From Lyophyllum atratum (Eukaryota; Basidiomycota; Agaricomycetes; Agaricales; Lyophyllaceae): a stretch of 54,894 bases of DNA. Both the position numbers and the translations under genes were made by a program. Under the pieces are notes generated by a model. That model searched no databases. It was not told the origin of the DNA and saw only the letters and a program-made list of their open reading frames with translations. Positions 1 to 10,500 of this stretch are shown here, piece by piece (position 1 is the stretch's first letter; the number at the start of each line of letters is the position of its first letter). The stretch is from assembly GCA_014905825.1 (NCBI GenBank), contig JACGCN010000105.1, forward strand, positions 1-54,894, in the 5' to 3' direction.

Positions 1-189
1 TCTAGTCTATCTGTTTGGATCTCGTAAGAATGCCGCTCACTTCGCCTTTTGATTTCGCCTCCTCTCTGTTGCGCTCCCTCTGGACCTGTTGCATGCCCCT
101 TGTCGAAGTAAATAGCAATGATTATTGTATCAAGACCAAGATACGGAACTAAAGTAATACTATAAATATCTAGGATACCTTGAACCATA

Positions 190-3100
190 TCAACCAAACA
201 ACTGATTAAGCTCCTCCATCCTGCGCTGCAGCAAGTCTGCTTTGCTGAAATTATGGCCAAGCGTCATGTTCGCCAATTCTGTCTTTTTCCTCTGTACCTC
301 CAACAACCGGCTTCTATAGAGTTCTCGATGATCAACTTTACGGTGGTCACCGGCCGTGTCTGCCCCACGATGCTATAATGCGTGTCAGCAGATAAGTACA
401 TCAGTGAACAAAGGACGAACAATACGATCCACTGCCTGATTCTCAACGGCGGGGTTCCTGTGTATATACTGGTCAGAATATGTTGTCGAACGCACGGAAA
501 GCACATACCAGTAAGGATCCATCAGATACACCCGCTGCGCAGCAGTGAGGTTCAAGCCGACACCTCCGGCTTTCAAACTGACTAGGAGAACTTCACAACT
601 CGGATCATGCTTCAATGCATCCATAGCTCGCGTTCTGTCATCACGTTTCATCGTGCCATCCAACCTATCGTATCGAATGCCAGCCGCCTCCAAAGCATCC
701 TCGATCCTGTGGAAATGAGTGATAATCCTTTTATAACGAATGATCAACTCACTTGTCAAGCATACTGGTCCATTGCGAACTGGAGGATGAAATATGAATG
801 TCATGTTTCTAGACTGTGCACTACACTTACAAAACAACCGTCTTGACCACTCCGTCATCGACTTGATTTCCTTGGTTGTCGATCATCTGGACTTCGATGG
901 AAGATGGATCATAGTTTGCAGAGTACGGGTTCGCCCGAGAGAACAGAACGAGATCACCCAATAGCGCCTTCACCTTGGTGGACGGATGGAAATTCTCCAG
1001 TGAGGCACCCTTTTGTCTTCTCACGCTTCTGTGGTTTCTTCTTGGAAGACGTAGCGTCGAGGAAGGTTCCGGCTTGATCTCCACAGCATCGGACGGCGAA
1101 AGCCCAGTCTGACAAGCAGAGCACGAGCGCCGCGTATCGGGCGTGACATTGGGCCATCCAGGACATATCGAGTTGCGATAGCACTCTAGACAGAAGAGGT
1201 GTTGGCAGCGGGTCAGGATGGGACGCGGAGTGGCTGGGCTGCTAGCGCGGGTCGACCCCGAGAAGCCGTGCCTTTGCCTTTCCTTCCTCGTTTAGACGTT
1301 GAAGGACCATCCAGATCGGCTCCATCCGACTGCGCTTCAAGAGCTACGCAAAGCTCCCCTGCGCACTCTACACATTGAGTAGTTGCCGATTCACGTAAGA
1401 GTGCGAATATCGCCGCGGCACGGGCAGCATTTAACCCGTCCTTTGCTATATCGGCGACTATATCTTCATAGGAGGCGGCAGAATCCTGGGATTGCTCTGT
1501 CTGGCCAAGGCCCCTTTCCCTTCACGAGCTCGAAGTGGTCGCAGATTTGACGGAGGCGGAGGATCTTCTGTAAGATACCAACATAATTCTTCATGACCTC
1601 GTTTTTCGTCGACATTTCCGGTAAACTCGGCTTTAGACTCACTTGAAGAATTGGTCGTAAATGGCCTGCTCCTCAGGATCAAATTTGAGATAACGCAGTT
1701 CGTCGCGTCGAGGAGGTAGGGTAGTGCGAGGATTTTCTTCCCATCCAGGTCTTAGTCTCTTTGGTCCGACGTAACGTGATGCACTTCATTCTCGTTTGAA
1801 GGCGCGCAACCCCAAAAGTCTGCCCGAATTTCACAGGACTCCCAAAATGAATTCAGTCCAAATGTTCTTGTCGTCGAATGGGTCCAATCGAAGGAACTTG
1901 ATGAGCGCGAACACATCGTTCCAATTTGTCTGCACAGGGGTTCCGGTCAACATAAACGTCGATCGGCCATCAAGTCGCAGGAGGCGCGACTGCCAACTGT
2001 ACCAGTTTCCTTGATGGAAACTGTGCGAATGTCAGAAAAAAGAACTGGATTGACGTGAGCACTTACTGGGCTTCGTCGAGGACGACACGGAACCAATGTA
2101 TGCTGCAGGGCCACTGGTTGCTTCATACGCTGCCACACCCAACAATTGCCGCGGACTTCTTCCTCTTCAAGCCGCCCTTCTTCGCTTTGGGCAACCTCAA
2201 GACCTGATTGCCATGCTCATCAATGTCAACCCAACCCGCTACATCGCTGCAAAACCCTCATCCTCGTTCATCGTCTGCATTGCTACACATCTATTTTGCT
2301 TCGAGAATTCGGAGGCAAGAGTGGCAAACGTCGTGATAACGGCATCAAAGTTCAGCCAGGAAAGTAGGATCCGGCCTGCGAGCATTGCCGTGGTAGCCGT
2401 ACACGCGGAGTGGTGTTCACAGTGCGAACCCGTACAGGTGGTTTGACATCAGGTTCCAACATCCATGGACCGTCAAACAAAGTCAGCTGCGACATTGACT
2501 GCGATGGTGTAGGTGGTAGACAGAGGCCGCCGCTTCCACCGAACACTGTCACTTCCCCTTTCCAATGTTCTCTGAACTGGTCTTCCCAGTTTGATACCGT
2601 CGAGAGCGGACATACAATGAGTGTTGCGCGACTCCTTGCCTTGATCCGGGCAGCGCGAGTATTACTCCGCCTCTAGTCTCTTCCTGGGTCTTTGCGTTCT
2701 GGCTTTCTGCTTTTGCGAAGAACCGGGATCGGCGTGGGCATACCCCAGACGCTGCCAGCGAAATGGCCCGGCTTCCACGGTTGTCGAAGTTTCGGAAAGG
2801 GGGTTCGAGTTCCTCCAGAGGTGTCGCTGCAAATCCCCTTGCGGAATCAAGAGTTGCTGCTATGAGGGAAACACAGGTTATAGTTTTTCCCGAGGCCCAT
2901 CTATTACCGAGGGATTCTTAGTCACTCTGAAGATGAAAAGGAGATAATACACCTACGTCATCTGCCAAGATGGCACCTTTAGTTTCAACGGGCTCCTCGA
3001 AACCTCCTTCTGTGTGACGATATGAACCAGGAGACTTGGTGAGACATTGGGTTTGTGCGTAACTGCCATAGCGAAAGAGAACTTTCCATCTGGGCCGCGT

Positions 3101-4560
3101 CTCTCGCGTTCACGCTCCAATAAGAACGTCAATGCTTTCTTTTGATGCGGATACAATTTTGTCGCAACCTCTGAGGCTATGGGAACAATATGTGAATAGT
3201 GAAAGATCAAGTTCTGGATCTACAAGCAACGTACAAGGTTCCGTTTCGGTCAATTCGTCTCCATCTTTCAGACTTTTGAAGAGTTCATCCACTTGATTTC
3301 TTTGCACTTTCAACACTCTTCCCTGTCATGGTCGGAGTGGTCCAACGTGAGTTGTTGTTACCAACGGGTCCATATCCAAGCCGGTTTGAAGCCAAGATTG
3401 CGCGATTGTGACCCCCAGGGGGCGGTCATGGGGGTTGTGATAATGATAATTAGCGAGTCGATGCACGTCGTAAGGCGGTGTGGGGTGGTCGAGGAGGAGA
3501 CCACACTGGCGAAGATAGTTCCCGACGACAGGTATATTCCCTTTGGGGGTGTAGACAAGCATTTGAAGAGGGAGAATCGGGAGCTTAAAAATCAAAAAAT
3601 AAATTCCAGGGAACTGAACAGGGGATCAGAGAGTCTTACATTGGGTGGCCCTTTCCGCACTTTGGCATCCACGCGAATCAATCCCTTCCCTAGCATGGGA
3701 CCGATAGCAGTCGCAACTTTCTGCTCAACGACACCAAAAGTATCGCCAGACATTGGTTCTCCGTTCTGACCTCTGGTCAGTGGTGCCTTGATGTTGATGG
3801 TCTCTGAACCTCCGGGTTTGTGAGGGTTGTGTTCGTAGTGAAGTCTAACAAGCGCCCACTCGGAGTCGCTCGAGGGATCTTTGGGGTGCAAATATGGAAC
3901 GGGATAGAGAACGAGAGCGGTGACAGTCAGCTGTCCAATGCACACTGGAGTTTTCGGGGCAAGGTCAGGTGGTAAGGCGGACATCGGTGGTGCCATAGGT
4001 GTCGATGTTTGCCGCAGGTGGAGAGATGGAGGGGGCGACGGCGAACTGGTGAGATCTATAACCTGGCGACTAGATGAAGCGATCATGGAGGGGTGAGACG
4101 GCGTTGGAGGCGTGAACGCCGAGGGTATACGAGGCGGGGTCGGCGGAGGGAGTTGTGTTTGGGAGTGCCGGGGGACAAAAAGGGTCGAAGGGCCTGCAAA
4201 AGCGGGGCGATAGACGGCTGAATTTGTGGGGGCGTGTGAGGGGAAAGATGATGAGGGACGGGAAGGGCTGGACTTGGCGAAAGGGCCGTCGGGAATTGGA
4301 AGACCCTGGGTGTGGTGGAACGACGGCAATCGCGGCAGAGCATCGGTCTGGCCGACAAATACACTTTGTCCGTTCGGCGGATCGAATCTCGAAGGTGGAG
4401 AGTCCATGCGCGCGCGTTTCGAGAAGTGTTGCGAGCCATAATGGTCATTCGACTCGTCTTCATCCTGCGTCAAGTCTATGTGGTTATGCTGCGTGAAAGC
4501 AGATGGCAAGGATAGCGTCGACATCGATGACGCTGACCCAGGGGCACTGTGTGCGTCCAT
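190..4560 (-). pseudogene. SNF2-family helicase with RING finger (SMARCA3/HLTF/Rad5-like), frame broken repeatedly
   Basis: Reading from the start at 4560, an N-terminal Ser/Pro-rich region is followed by the SNF2 ATPase domain (Walker A near 2880-2895, DEAH-type box near 2050-2080), a C3HC4-like RING (TRCQHLFCLECY, then CSAC, about 1075-1232) and the helicase C-terminal domain with the LKAGGVGLNLTAA motif near 560-640. The tail after IENSIE runs to a stop at 190. This family uses ATP to remodel nucleosomes or stalled forks, and the RING usually gives ubiquitin ligase activity. The conserved motifs survive but lie in shifting frames. I count single-base losses or gains near 312, 1222, 1512, 2019, 2663, 2725, 2886 and 3003, several in homopolymers. 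An in-frame TGA near 3330 is explained by a 43-nt intron. It is a decayed gene unless the consensus here is faulty. Confidence 0.75.
1075..1232 (-). other. RING-finger segment inside the SNF2 gene
   Basis: One reading frame gives a clean cysteine/histidine series: TRCQHLFCLECY, then a short spacer and CSACQTGLSP. The spacing fits the second half of a RING-HC finger. The preceding Cys pair (QCVECAGELC, about 1350-1375) sits in a different frame, so the finger is split by one of the frame breaks near 1222. Confidence 0.7.
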
Positions 4561-4985
4561 GGGGCTTGCAGCGAGGAAGGATGCTGCTTGTCGGTGGAAG
4601 CGGCGAGGAGGGGAAGATTACGGCGACCGAGCAGAGTATCAGCCCAATCCCAATTCCAATTCTTGCTTCCACGTGATCGTCTGTGTCAGCACAACTGCCA
4701 GGGTAAGCTTACCAAGCGAACGCCCGTATGAATCAGCGTATATCAGGCAGTGTCACCGCAAAATAATCCCCGCATTCTGGAGGACGACCGCACTCAGCAT
4801 TGCCTTGGAACTGACTCGCCTTTTCCCCAGTTTAAAATGTCGCAGCGAAGACGCAGGTTCCGATGGCTGTACACCTCCTGATGTTAACAGATACAAACAA
4901 GACGTGCCTAATTTTAACCCTGACCACAGCAGGTTCGAATGCTTGAGCCTTGTAGAATTGGATAGACTACATGATGTCGCATTTT
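4561..4985. other. Intergenic stretch, no gene seen
   Basis: This 425-nt gap lies between the start of the SNF2 gene and the stop of the RNase III-like gene, both on the minus strand. It should hold the promoter of the former and the terminator of the latter. No open frame with recognisable protein character and no repeat was found. Confidence 0.5.
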
Positions 4986-6070
4986 TTAAGTCCATCCCAT
5001 TGCATAATAAGCCTGTCTAGCTGCCTCCTCTTTCGCCACCTGCTTGCTACTGCCTGTTCCTACACCCTTTTGAATTCCATTGACTGCAAGACAACATACC
5101 AGAACGTCGCACAGGTAATGCATGGAAGACGAAACGTTCAACGCACCTATACAGCGCACATTCCACCGGCCTGCATGCGGTGGTCCACTGAACTCGGCTG
5201 GATACTCGACTGTTACACGCCGCTGCGTTGCAGTTTGATTGAATAAGGGTAGAAAAGGCAGAGAAGGTTGCGCTGGTGCCAGAGGGTTCGGAAAGGCCGT
5301 GTACGATGGAGTATGTCTCGGCCGTGGTGGTGATGGAGGGGGCTGTGATGCGAAAAATATTGGAGGCTGGTGGTACGGAGGGGGTTGGTCGCTCTTGACT
5401 TTCTTGGGAGGGGGTGCTTCTATGGGCCGGAGGCGTTCACTCGCAGTCGGCAGTTGTTCCCCTGATGGGCTATCTTGATCAAGCAAGAGGTGACTTATCC
5501 ACTCCTGTACCGTCTCGATGCCGTGCTCTGCATATACTCCACCCAGGTAAGCGTGGAAGATAGATCGCGTTTCCTGGAAATCGGTCAACGGACATCGCAG
5601 AGACGTAATTGCCATAAGAATCACCTTCGGAGTGAATAGGGTAGCGAAGACATTAGGATGGCAGCGAAGCTTCTGTCGCATGTTGTACATCGTCACCCAT
5701 TCATTCACATTTGCGTCCGAGAGTACCTTCTCCCGTTCAGACTGGCATAGAAATTAATGTGGTAGTCCATCCAGATATCATGCTTGTAACCACTTACACG
5801 CATTTCTGACATTCTCAATATAGGCCTCTTATGGAAGAGTGCATGGGTAACTGAAGCGTCGAGAGCTGCCTTCCCCAGATGGATGAGCCGCTCATTATCG
5901 CCATAGTCCTCAGGACGACCGGTAGATCTCCGCAAGGAAACGTGAGTGTATACCTGGAGAATTAGGTCACTGGAAACCTTCGGCAACGGAGGTATGTGGC
6001 CTGAATTTTCTGCAGGCCGGGTGCGCTTCAGTGGGGTAGACGGAGAAGCGCTGGGACTGGTATAGTTCAT
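4986..6070 (-). CDS. RNase III-fold / dsRNA-binding protein with degenerate active site
   Basis: Three exons (5798-6070, 5147-5741, 4986-5083) with canonical GT-AG introns of 56 and 63 nt give a 321-residue protein. Residues about 30-190 align with an RNase III fold, and residues about 275-320 form the C-terminal half of a dsRBD (GTGSSKQVAKEEAARQAYY). A proline-rich linker of about 60 residues joins them. The RNase III signature ERLEFLGD appears here as ERLIHLGK, and the second acidic pair (D-x-x-E before A-Y/L-I/L-G) is replaced in RSIFHAYLGG. All four metal-binding acids are therefore missing, so cleavage is not expected. Known dead relatives are the mitoribosomal mL44/Mrpl3 proteins, but no clear mitochondrial presequence is visible. 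A dsRNA-binding or scaffold role is inferred. The downstream neighbour is the SNF2 gene; upstream lies a transposon. Confidence 0.8.
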
Positions 6071-6197
6071 GTCTTCTCAACGACAATGTGCGGATGTTTG
6101 TACAGCCTGGTCATCCCAAACAGGTGATGGCGAGATCGATTGGGTAACCAGTTGACAGCAATCTAACACAAAATTGGCAGCCCTGTGTCACAACATA

Positions 6198-6219
6198 CAG
6201 TCGAACTTGCCCTAACCCA
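6198..6219 (+). repeat. Left terminal inverted repeat of the pogo-like element
   Basis: It starts CAGTCGAACTTGCC directly after a TA dinucleotide and differs from the right end at one position out of 22. Confidence 0.8.
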
Positions 6220-6304
6220 CACACGTGATAACCCATAGCCTTTAATATCCCATGGACTTTTGCGGCCACCGACTTGGTTCGCGGGGAATTGCAACCCATA
6301 AGAG

Positions 6305-6334
6305 GCCCCGGGAAGCTCCCGAGAAAGCAAGCCC
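6305..6334 (+). repeat. Internal inverted-repeat arm (left)
   Basis: This 30-nt stretch contains CCCGGGAAGCTCCCGAGAAA and is matched in reverse complement by 6924-6953 with about two differences. Downstream of it the word AGCGGATTT occurs three times (near 6341, 6387 and 6431), and GCGGATTTGAGG recurs twice near 6871-6903. Confidence 0.75.
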
Positions 6335-6923
6335 TCAAAATAGCGGATTTCTGGGCGAAAAATTGCCCAACTCCTGCCCAAAAATAGCGGATTTGAGGTC
6401 CAGAAACCGGAACCCTTGCCCGCAAAATAGCGGATTTTAGACCCCACGAGTAGAAAATTTCGAAATATCTCGTCAAATTTATCTGAACGCATCGTCTATT
6501 CAACACTTGTACGAGTGGCACAGGACTCCAACTCAGAACTGGAGGAAGCCGAACAGAAAAGACAAGACTCGACAACTTCGATGAATGACGATAGCGAAAG
6601 AAATCGAACACATGCTGAAGCCTGCAAGCCACTTGTCCACTTCGCCCCTGCCTTACTTACCTGAGCCAGAAGAACATAAGGGATTCACAAAAGGGCCTAC
6701 TGAAATCTGATTTATGGTCTTACTATATGTGATCTTGATGATAATTACACGTTGGTTCTTGGTCTATGGAGGATGGTGGCGAGCTTGGGCGAGCCGTTGA
6801 AGAAAAAAAGAAATAAAAACGAGAAATTTCCTTTTTTGGACATTACGTGTAAGGTCCTATCCGGTTTCGCGGATTTGAGGCCTTAATCTTCGCGGATTTG
6901 AGGCCGGATTCTGGGGTTTTGCC

Positions 6924-6953
6924 CGGGCTTGCTTTCTCAGGAGCTTCCCGGGT
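6924..6953 (-). repeat. Internal inverted-repeat arm (right)
   Basis: This is the reverse-complement partner of 6305-6334. The pair encloses about 590 bp and lies well inside the terminal repeats, suggesting a nested or composite structure. Confidence 0.75.
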
Positions 6954-7423
6954 CCTCCCATAAGCCATAGGTCCCTTATAAGCCATACCCATAGCATTTT
7001 TTAGCCAAAACCCATACTTTTTGTAGTAGTTTGACGCGCCGCAAACTCATTTTCGGCTGGTCCAGAACTGAGTACTGACCGAGAATGAACGAATAGCGGC
7101 TTCAGTCAAAGTTCGAAGTTGTTTTTCATGTTCCACACGTCTATCTACGCTAGGGACCAGGAGGGTGTATCAAATTTAAACTCCGACAACCTCATTTACC
7201 AGGCGGCCCGTCTCGATGCAAGTCATCGATGAGGCGAAAAACATGAAAGATACTCTATTGTTGGATTATTACACTTGTTAGGCACTTTAGCATGGTATAA
7301 TCTGGTATAATACAGAGACAGAAATCTTAATATTTTGGGTATTTTCTCGATCTATTTTTATCTCCCTCTCTACAAGCCCATAGCCTGTCATATCCCATAG
7401 CCCCGGCGGTCCACGGACGGGTA

Positions 7424-7445
7424 TGGGTTAAGGCAAGTTCGACTG
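7424..7445 (-). repeat. Right terminal inverted repeat of the pogo-like element
   Basis: Its reverse complement starts CAGTCGAACTTGCC, and a TA dinucleotide follows it outside the element. Confidence 0.8.
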
Positions 7446-7580
7446 TACATACTTAGGGTACATGTAAGTATTACGAGGGCGGTAGATAATATAAAGACCC
7501 TTTCAAGCGTATGGTACTGGAATAGCGAATATACACTGTAATTTAGAAAACAAAATGCAAGGTGTTGAAAAGATTTAGAT

Positions 7581-10500
7581 CTAATCGCTGATGTCAATCG
7601 TAGCTCTCTCCTTTTTCTTTTCCTTCGACAGAAGTTTGCGCAGTACTCGTACTGTAGCGACAGCGGTGGGGTCGGGGTCGCTTTCTAGTCGTATGATCTG
7701 CCTAGTGATACTAGAGGGAAACACTCAGTCATCATTCCCGTGCATTTAATCGATATCAGTGTCTCACCTTTGGGGACCTTGCGCAACTATAGGGCAGTGT
7801 TTGACAAGGTGATGAGGAGATCGTTCACAGACAGGGCAAGGTAATGAGAAAGTAGAAGTGAAGGACGTCTTTGTCTTCTTCGATTTCGGCCCGTCAGCCG
7901 TTGCGGTCGAGGGAGATGCTGGGCGTTTCGATGGACCAGCAACAGCATTGGACGTCTGTCGTACGGCAGTGGTCAATGACGCCACCGACTGCTGTGTACG
8001 TTCCCCGGGTGCAATGTTGGAAGCACCAGCTTGTTGTCTAGAACTTGCAGTAGGATCATATGCTGCCTTTGTACTAGATTTTTGAACCGTAACTGGGGGG
8101 ACGTTTTCTGATTTACGAAGGGGGTGGAGAGGCTGTCCAGCAATAAGATGTATATGGCCACGTTGATGCAACGTCCTGTCAATAGATTCAATCGCAGCGG
8201 TCTGGGGGGCAATGAATCTTAGAAGTAGTAGATTGAATGTCAAAGAATGACTTACCCTTTGCTCCCAAGGCTCGTCGTCAGCATGTAGCAGAAGCATTTC
8301 ACGAAATTCAGCCAGGTTTTCAGAACGTTCTGTCATGACGCATTCTCCGGGACCATCCCCATGTCTGCCCCCGCACAGTCCACAGTACTGGACATTGCGA
8401 AGTCCCGAATTATGAATGGCAGAAAGAGGACCATTGAGTGGCGGAGCCGTCGACAACGCGAGAGGGGCTTTGGCCTTCGACTTGCGATGAGATGGTTCGA
8501 ATGTCTTGTCCTCAGTCTCACCGCTGGATACATCGTTGTCTCCATCCGACTCTATGTCGGAAACCATGTAACCTGAGCCTTCTGAAGCGACCGATATTGC
8601 CGAACTCAGCAACTTCTTCCCAACGTCCTTGAGGGGCTCGTCCCGATAAGCATTGGGCTATATTATTTAGAGTTAGGATATTCACGATAACCTCAAAGCA
8701 GTCATGATACTTTGAAGATCGCAGCGGCTCGACGCTTGACACCGCGTCCAGAGAGTGCTATTACCTGGTCTTGGGTTTTATCGCGCTCCATAATAATTTT
8801 TTGCAGTGTTTGCGCCCACGAATCGCCTTGATCCACATCCTCCACTTCTTCCAACGTGTCCTTGTCCGCTGCCCAGACTTTAGCGAAAGCGAATGACATG
8901 CCCTCTTTCACCTGTGCTTCTTCATCTCCCTCTTTCTCCGTTCTTTCGATGAGCTTTTCGATATCTTGCTCGGTATCTTAACAATAATTTAATCGCCCGT
9001 CAAGGAAGCGGTAGAAAGGTAGACGTACATAATATATCGCGCGACGTTTGTTCTGTGTCAAACAGAGCTTGTGCACCATAAGTGAGAATCGACTGAACGT
9101 TCTCTCCTGCAGAGTCCTCCTCGTCCATTTTCTGTACAATGATATGGTCCAATACCAACTTCTTTTTCCCGACTTGCATGATACGCTCTATAGTGTGTAA
9201 GCATATTAAAAGTCGGATAAATCGCTCCTAAATTACCTTCCGCCGAGTCCTTGACCATGAGTTTAAAAACAAGACATGTTTTTTGCTGGCCGAATCTGTA
9301 TGCCCTCGCGATGGCCTTGCGTGGCGGTCAACCAAGGTTCTTAACTGATACCATGATTGCTTACTTGTAAATCCTAGAAAGTGGGTGGTTGAGATATCAC
9401 AACGAAGGAACTGGCAAAGGATGACGGACCTGATGGGGATTAAAGTCTGGGTCAAAGATGATCACGGTATCTGCACTCTATCATGGAAGTCAAACCAATG
9501 TCCAATTGTGTAAAGAGAATCACCCGCAAAAAGATTAATGCCAACGCCCTAGAATTGAACATGAAGTAAATTCTCGGGAGCAGGAGTTACGGGGTGAACA
9601 TACACCAGCACGAGTCGTCAGCAGATAGATAAAGACGTCAGAACCGGGTTTGTTGAATTCGTCCATGCCCTTCTGTCGCTCGCTGCCTTTGGTATTGCCA
9701 TCCTGGAGTAGAATTTTAATTCAATCGACGGCAACAAGACGTTAGAAACAAACCAATCGAAGATATTTATATCCTTCACCGACCAGGAAATCTTCAATCA
9801 CGTTGAGGGCGATAACAAACTGGAAATCACGATAAGGAGGATATACAAGGAGTGAAGGTCTAGATGTTGACGCACCTGGCTGAAAAGGAGAATACGGTGT
9901 CCGCGCTCTTTGAGTTTTGGGAGTAGGGACTTAAGAAAACGCAATTTTGCGCTGCCATCGATCAACTTTCCATGCGTCTCTTGAGGGGACAATCCACGAG
10001 GCTCGATGTTCTCGGCATATAGATACGGATGTTGTAGGCATCTATAGAGTAAATAAGAAAACCAACAGTCAAAGGTTTGGTCCGACTCACTTTCGTAACT
10101 CCATGAGAATGTTATTAATGCGCCCCCTAGATGGCGCATTATTCAGCTTCGTAGGTTGTTGTGTCAAACCATTCAAAAGCTCAAGATTGTGACCTAAAGC
10201 ACGATCAGCGTTCGAAGTCGGGGGAGGGCTATCTAGCACTAACTCAAGATGGACCGATAAACTTCTTTTTGAAGGGGCGCCATGGACACGGGAACGATGA
10301 CCTCATTCTGCATGGTGTTCGAGTCAACTACAATATGAAGAGAACTCTGGGACTCTTACCTTTGGTGGTAGTTGCAAAACTTCACTCTTGAGCCTCCGCA
10401 AGAAGTAGCGTCGTAGTCTGTTGTGCAGCTGCTTGACGAGGTCTTCAGTAAGTTCCTCATGCTCTTTTTCAAGACTTTCGAGGTCGCCCCACTCGTCGGG

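Larger units (their letters stand above)
6198..7445. mobile_element. Non-autonomous pogo/Fot1-like DNA transposon (long MITE)
   Basis: The element is 1,248 bp and is bounded by inverted repeats of 22 nt matching at 21 positions. The left end begins CAGTCGAACTTGCC and the right end is its complement. Each end is flanked by TA (6196-6197 and 7446-7447), the target duplication of Tc1/mariner-superfamily elements. The CAGTCGAAC start resembles the ends of fungal pogo/Fot1 elements. No transposase frame or DDE catalytic motif is present inside, so it would have to be moved in trans. It sits between two minus-strand genes, upstream of the RNase III-like gene and just past the 3' end of the Mit1-like gene. 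Confidence 0.75.

Noticed and set aside
3325..3370. In-frame TGA in the N-terminal half of the SNF2 gene as a further lesion
   Set aside because: A 43-nt intron with a GTAACA donor and a GACAG acceptor removes it and keeps frame, so it was not counted among the breaks.
6111..6632. 173-codon frame within the transposon as a transposase
   Set aside because: It has no DDE or DNA-binding motif and is made mostly of the element's internal repeats.
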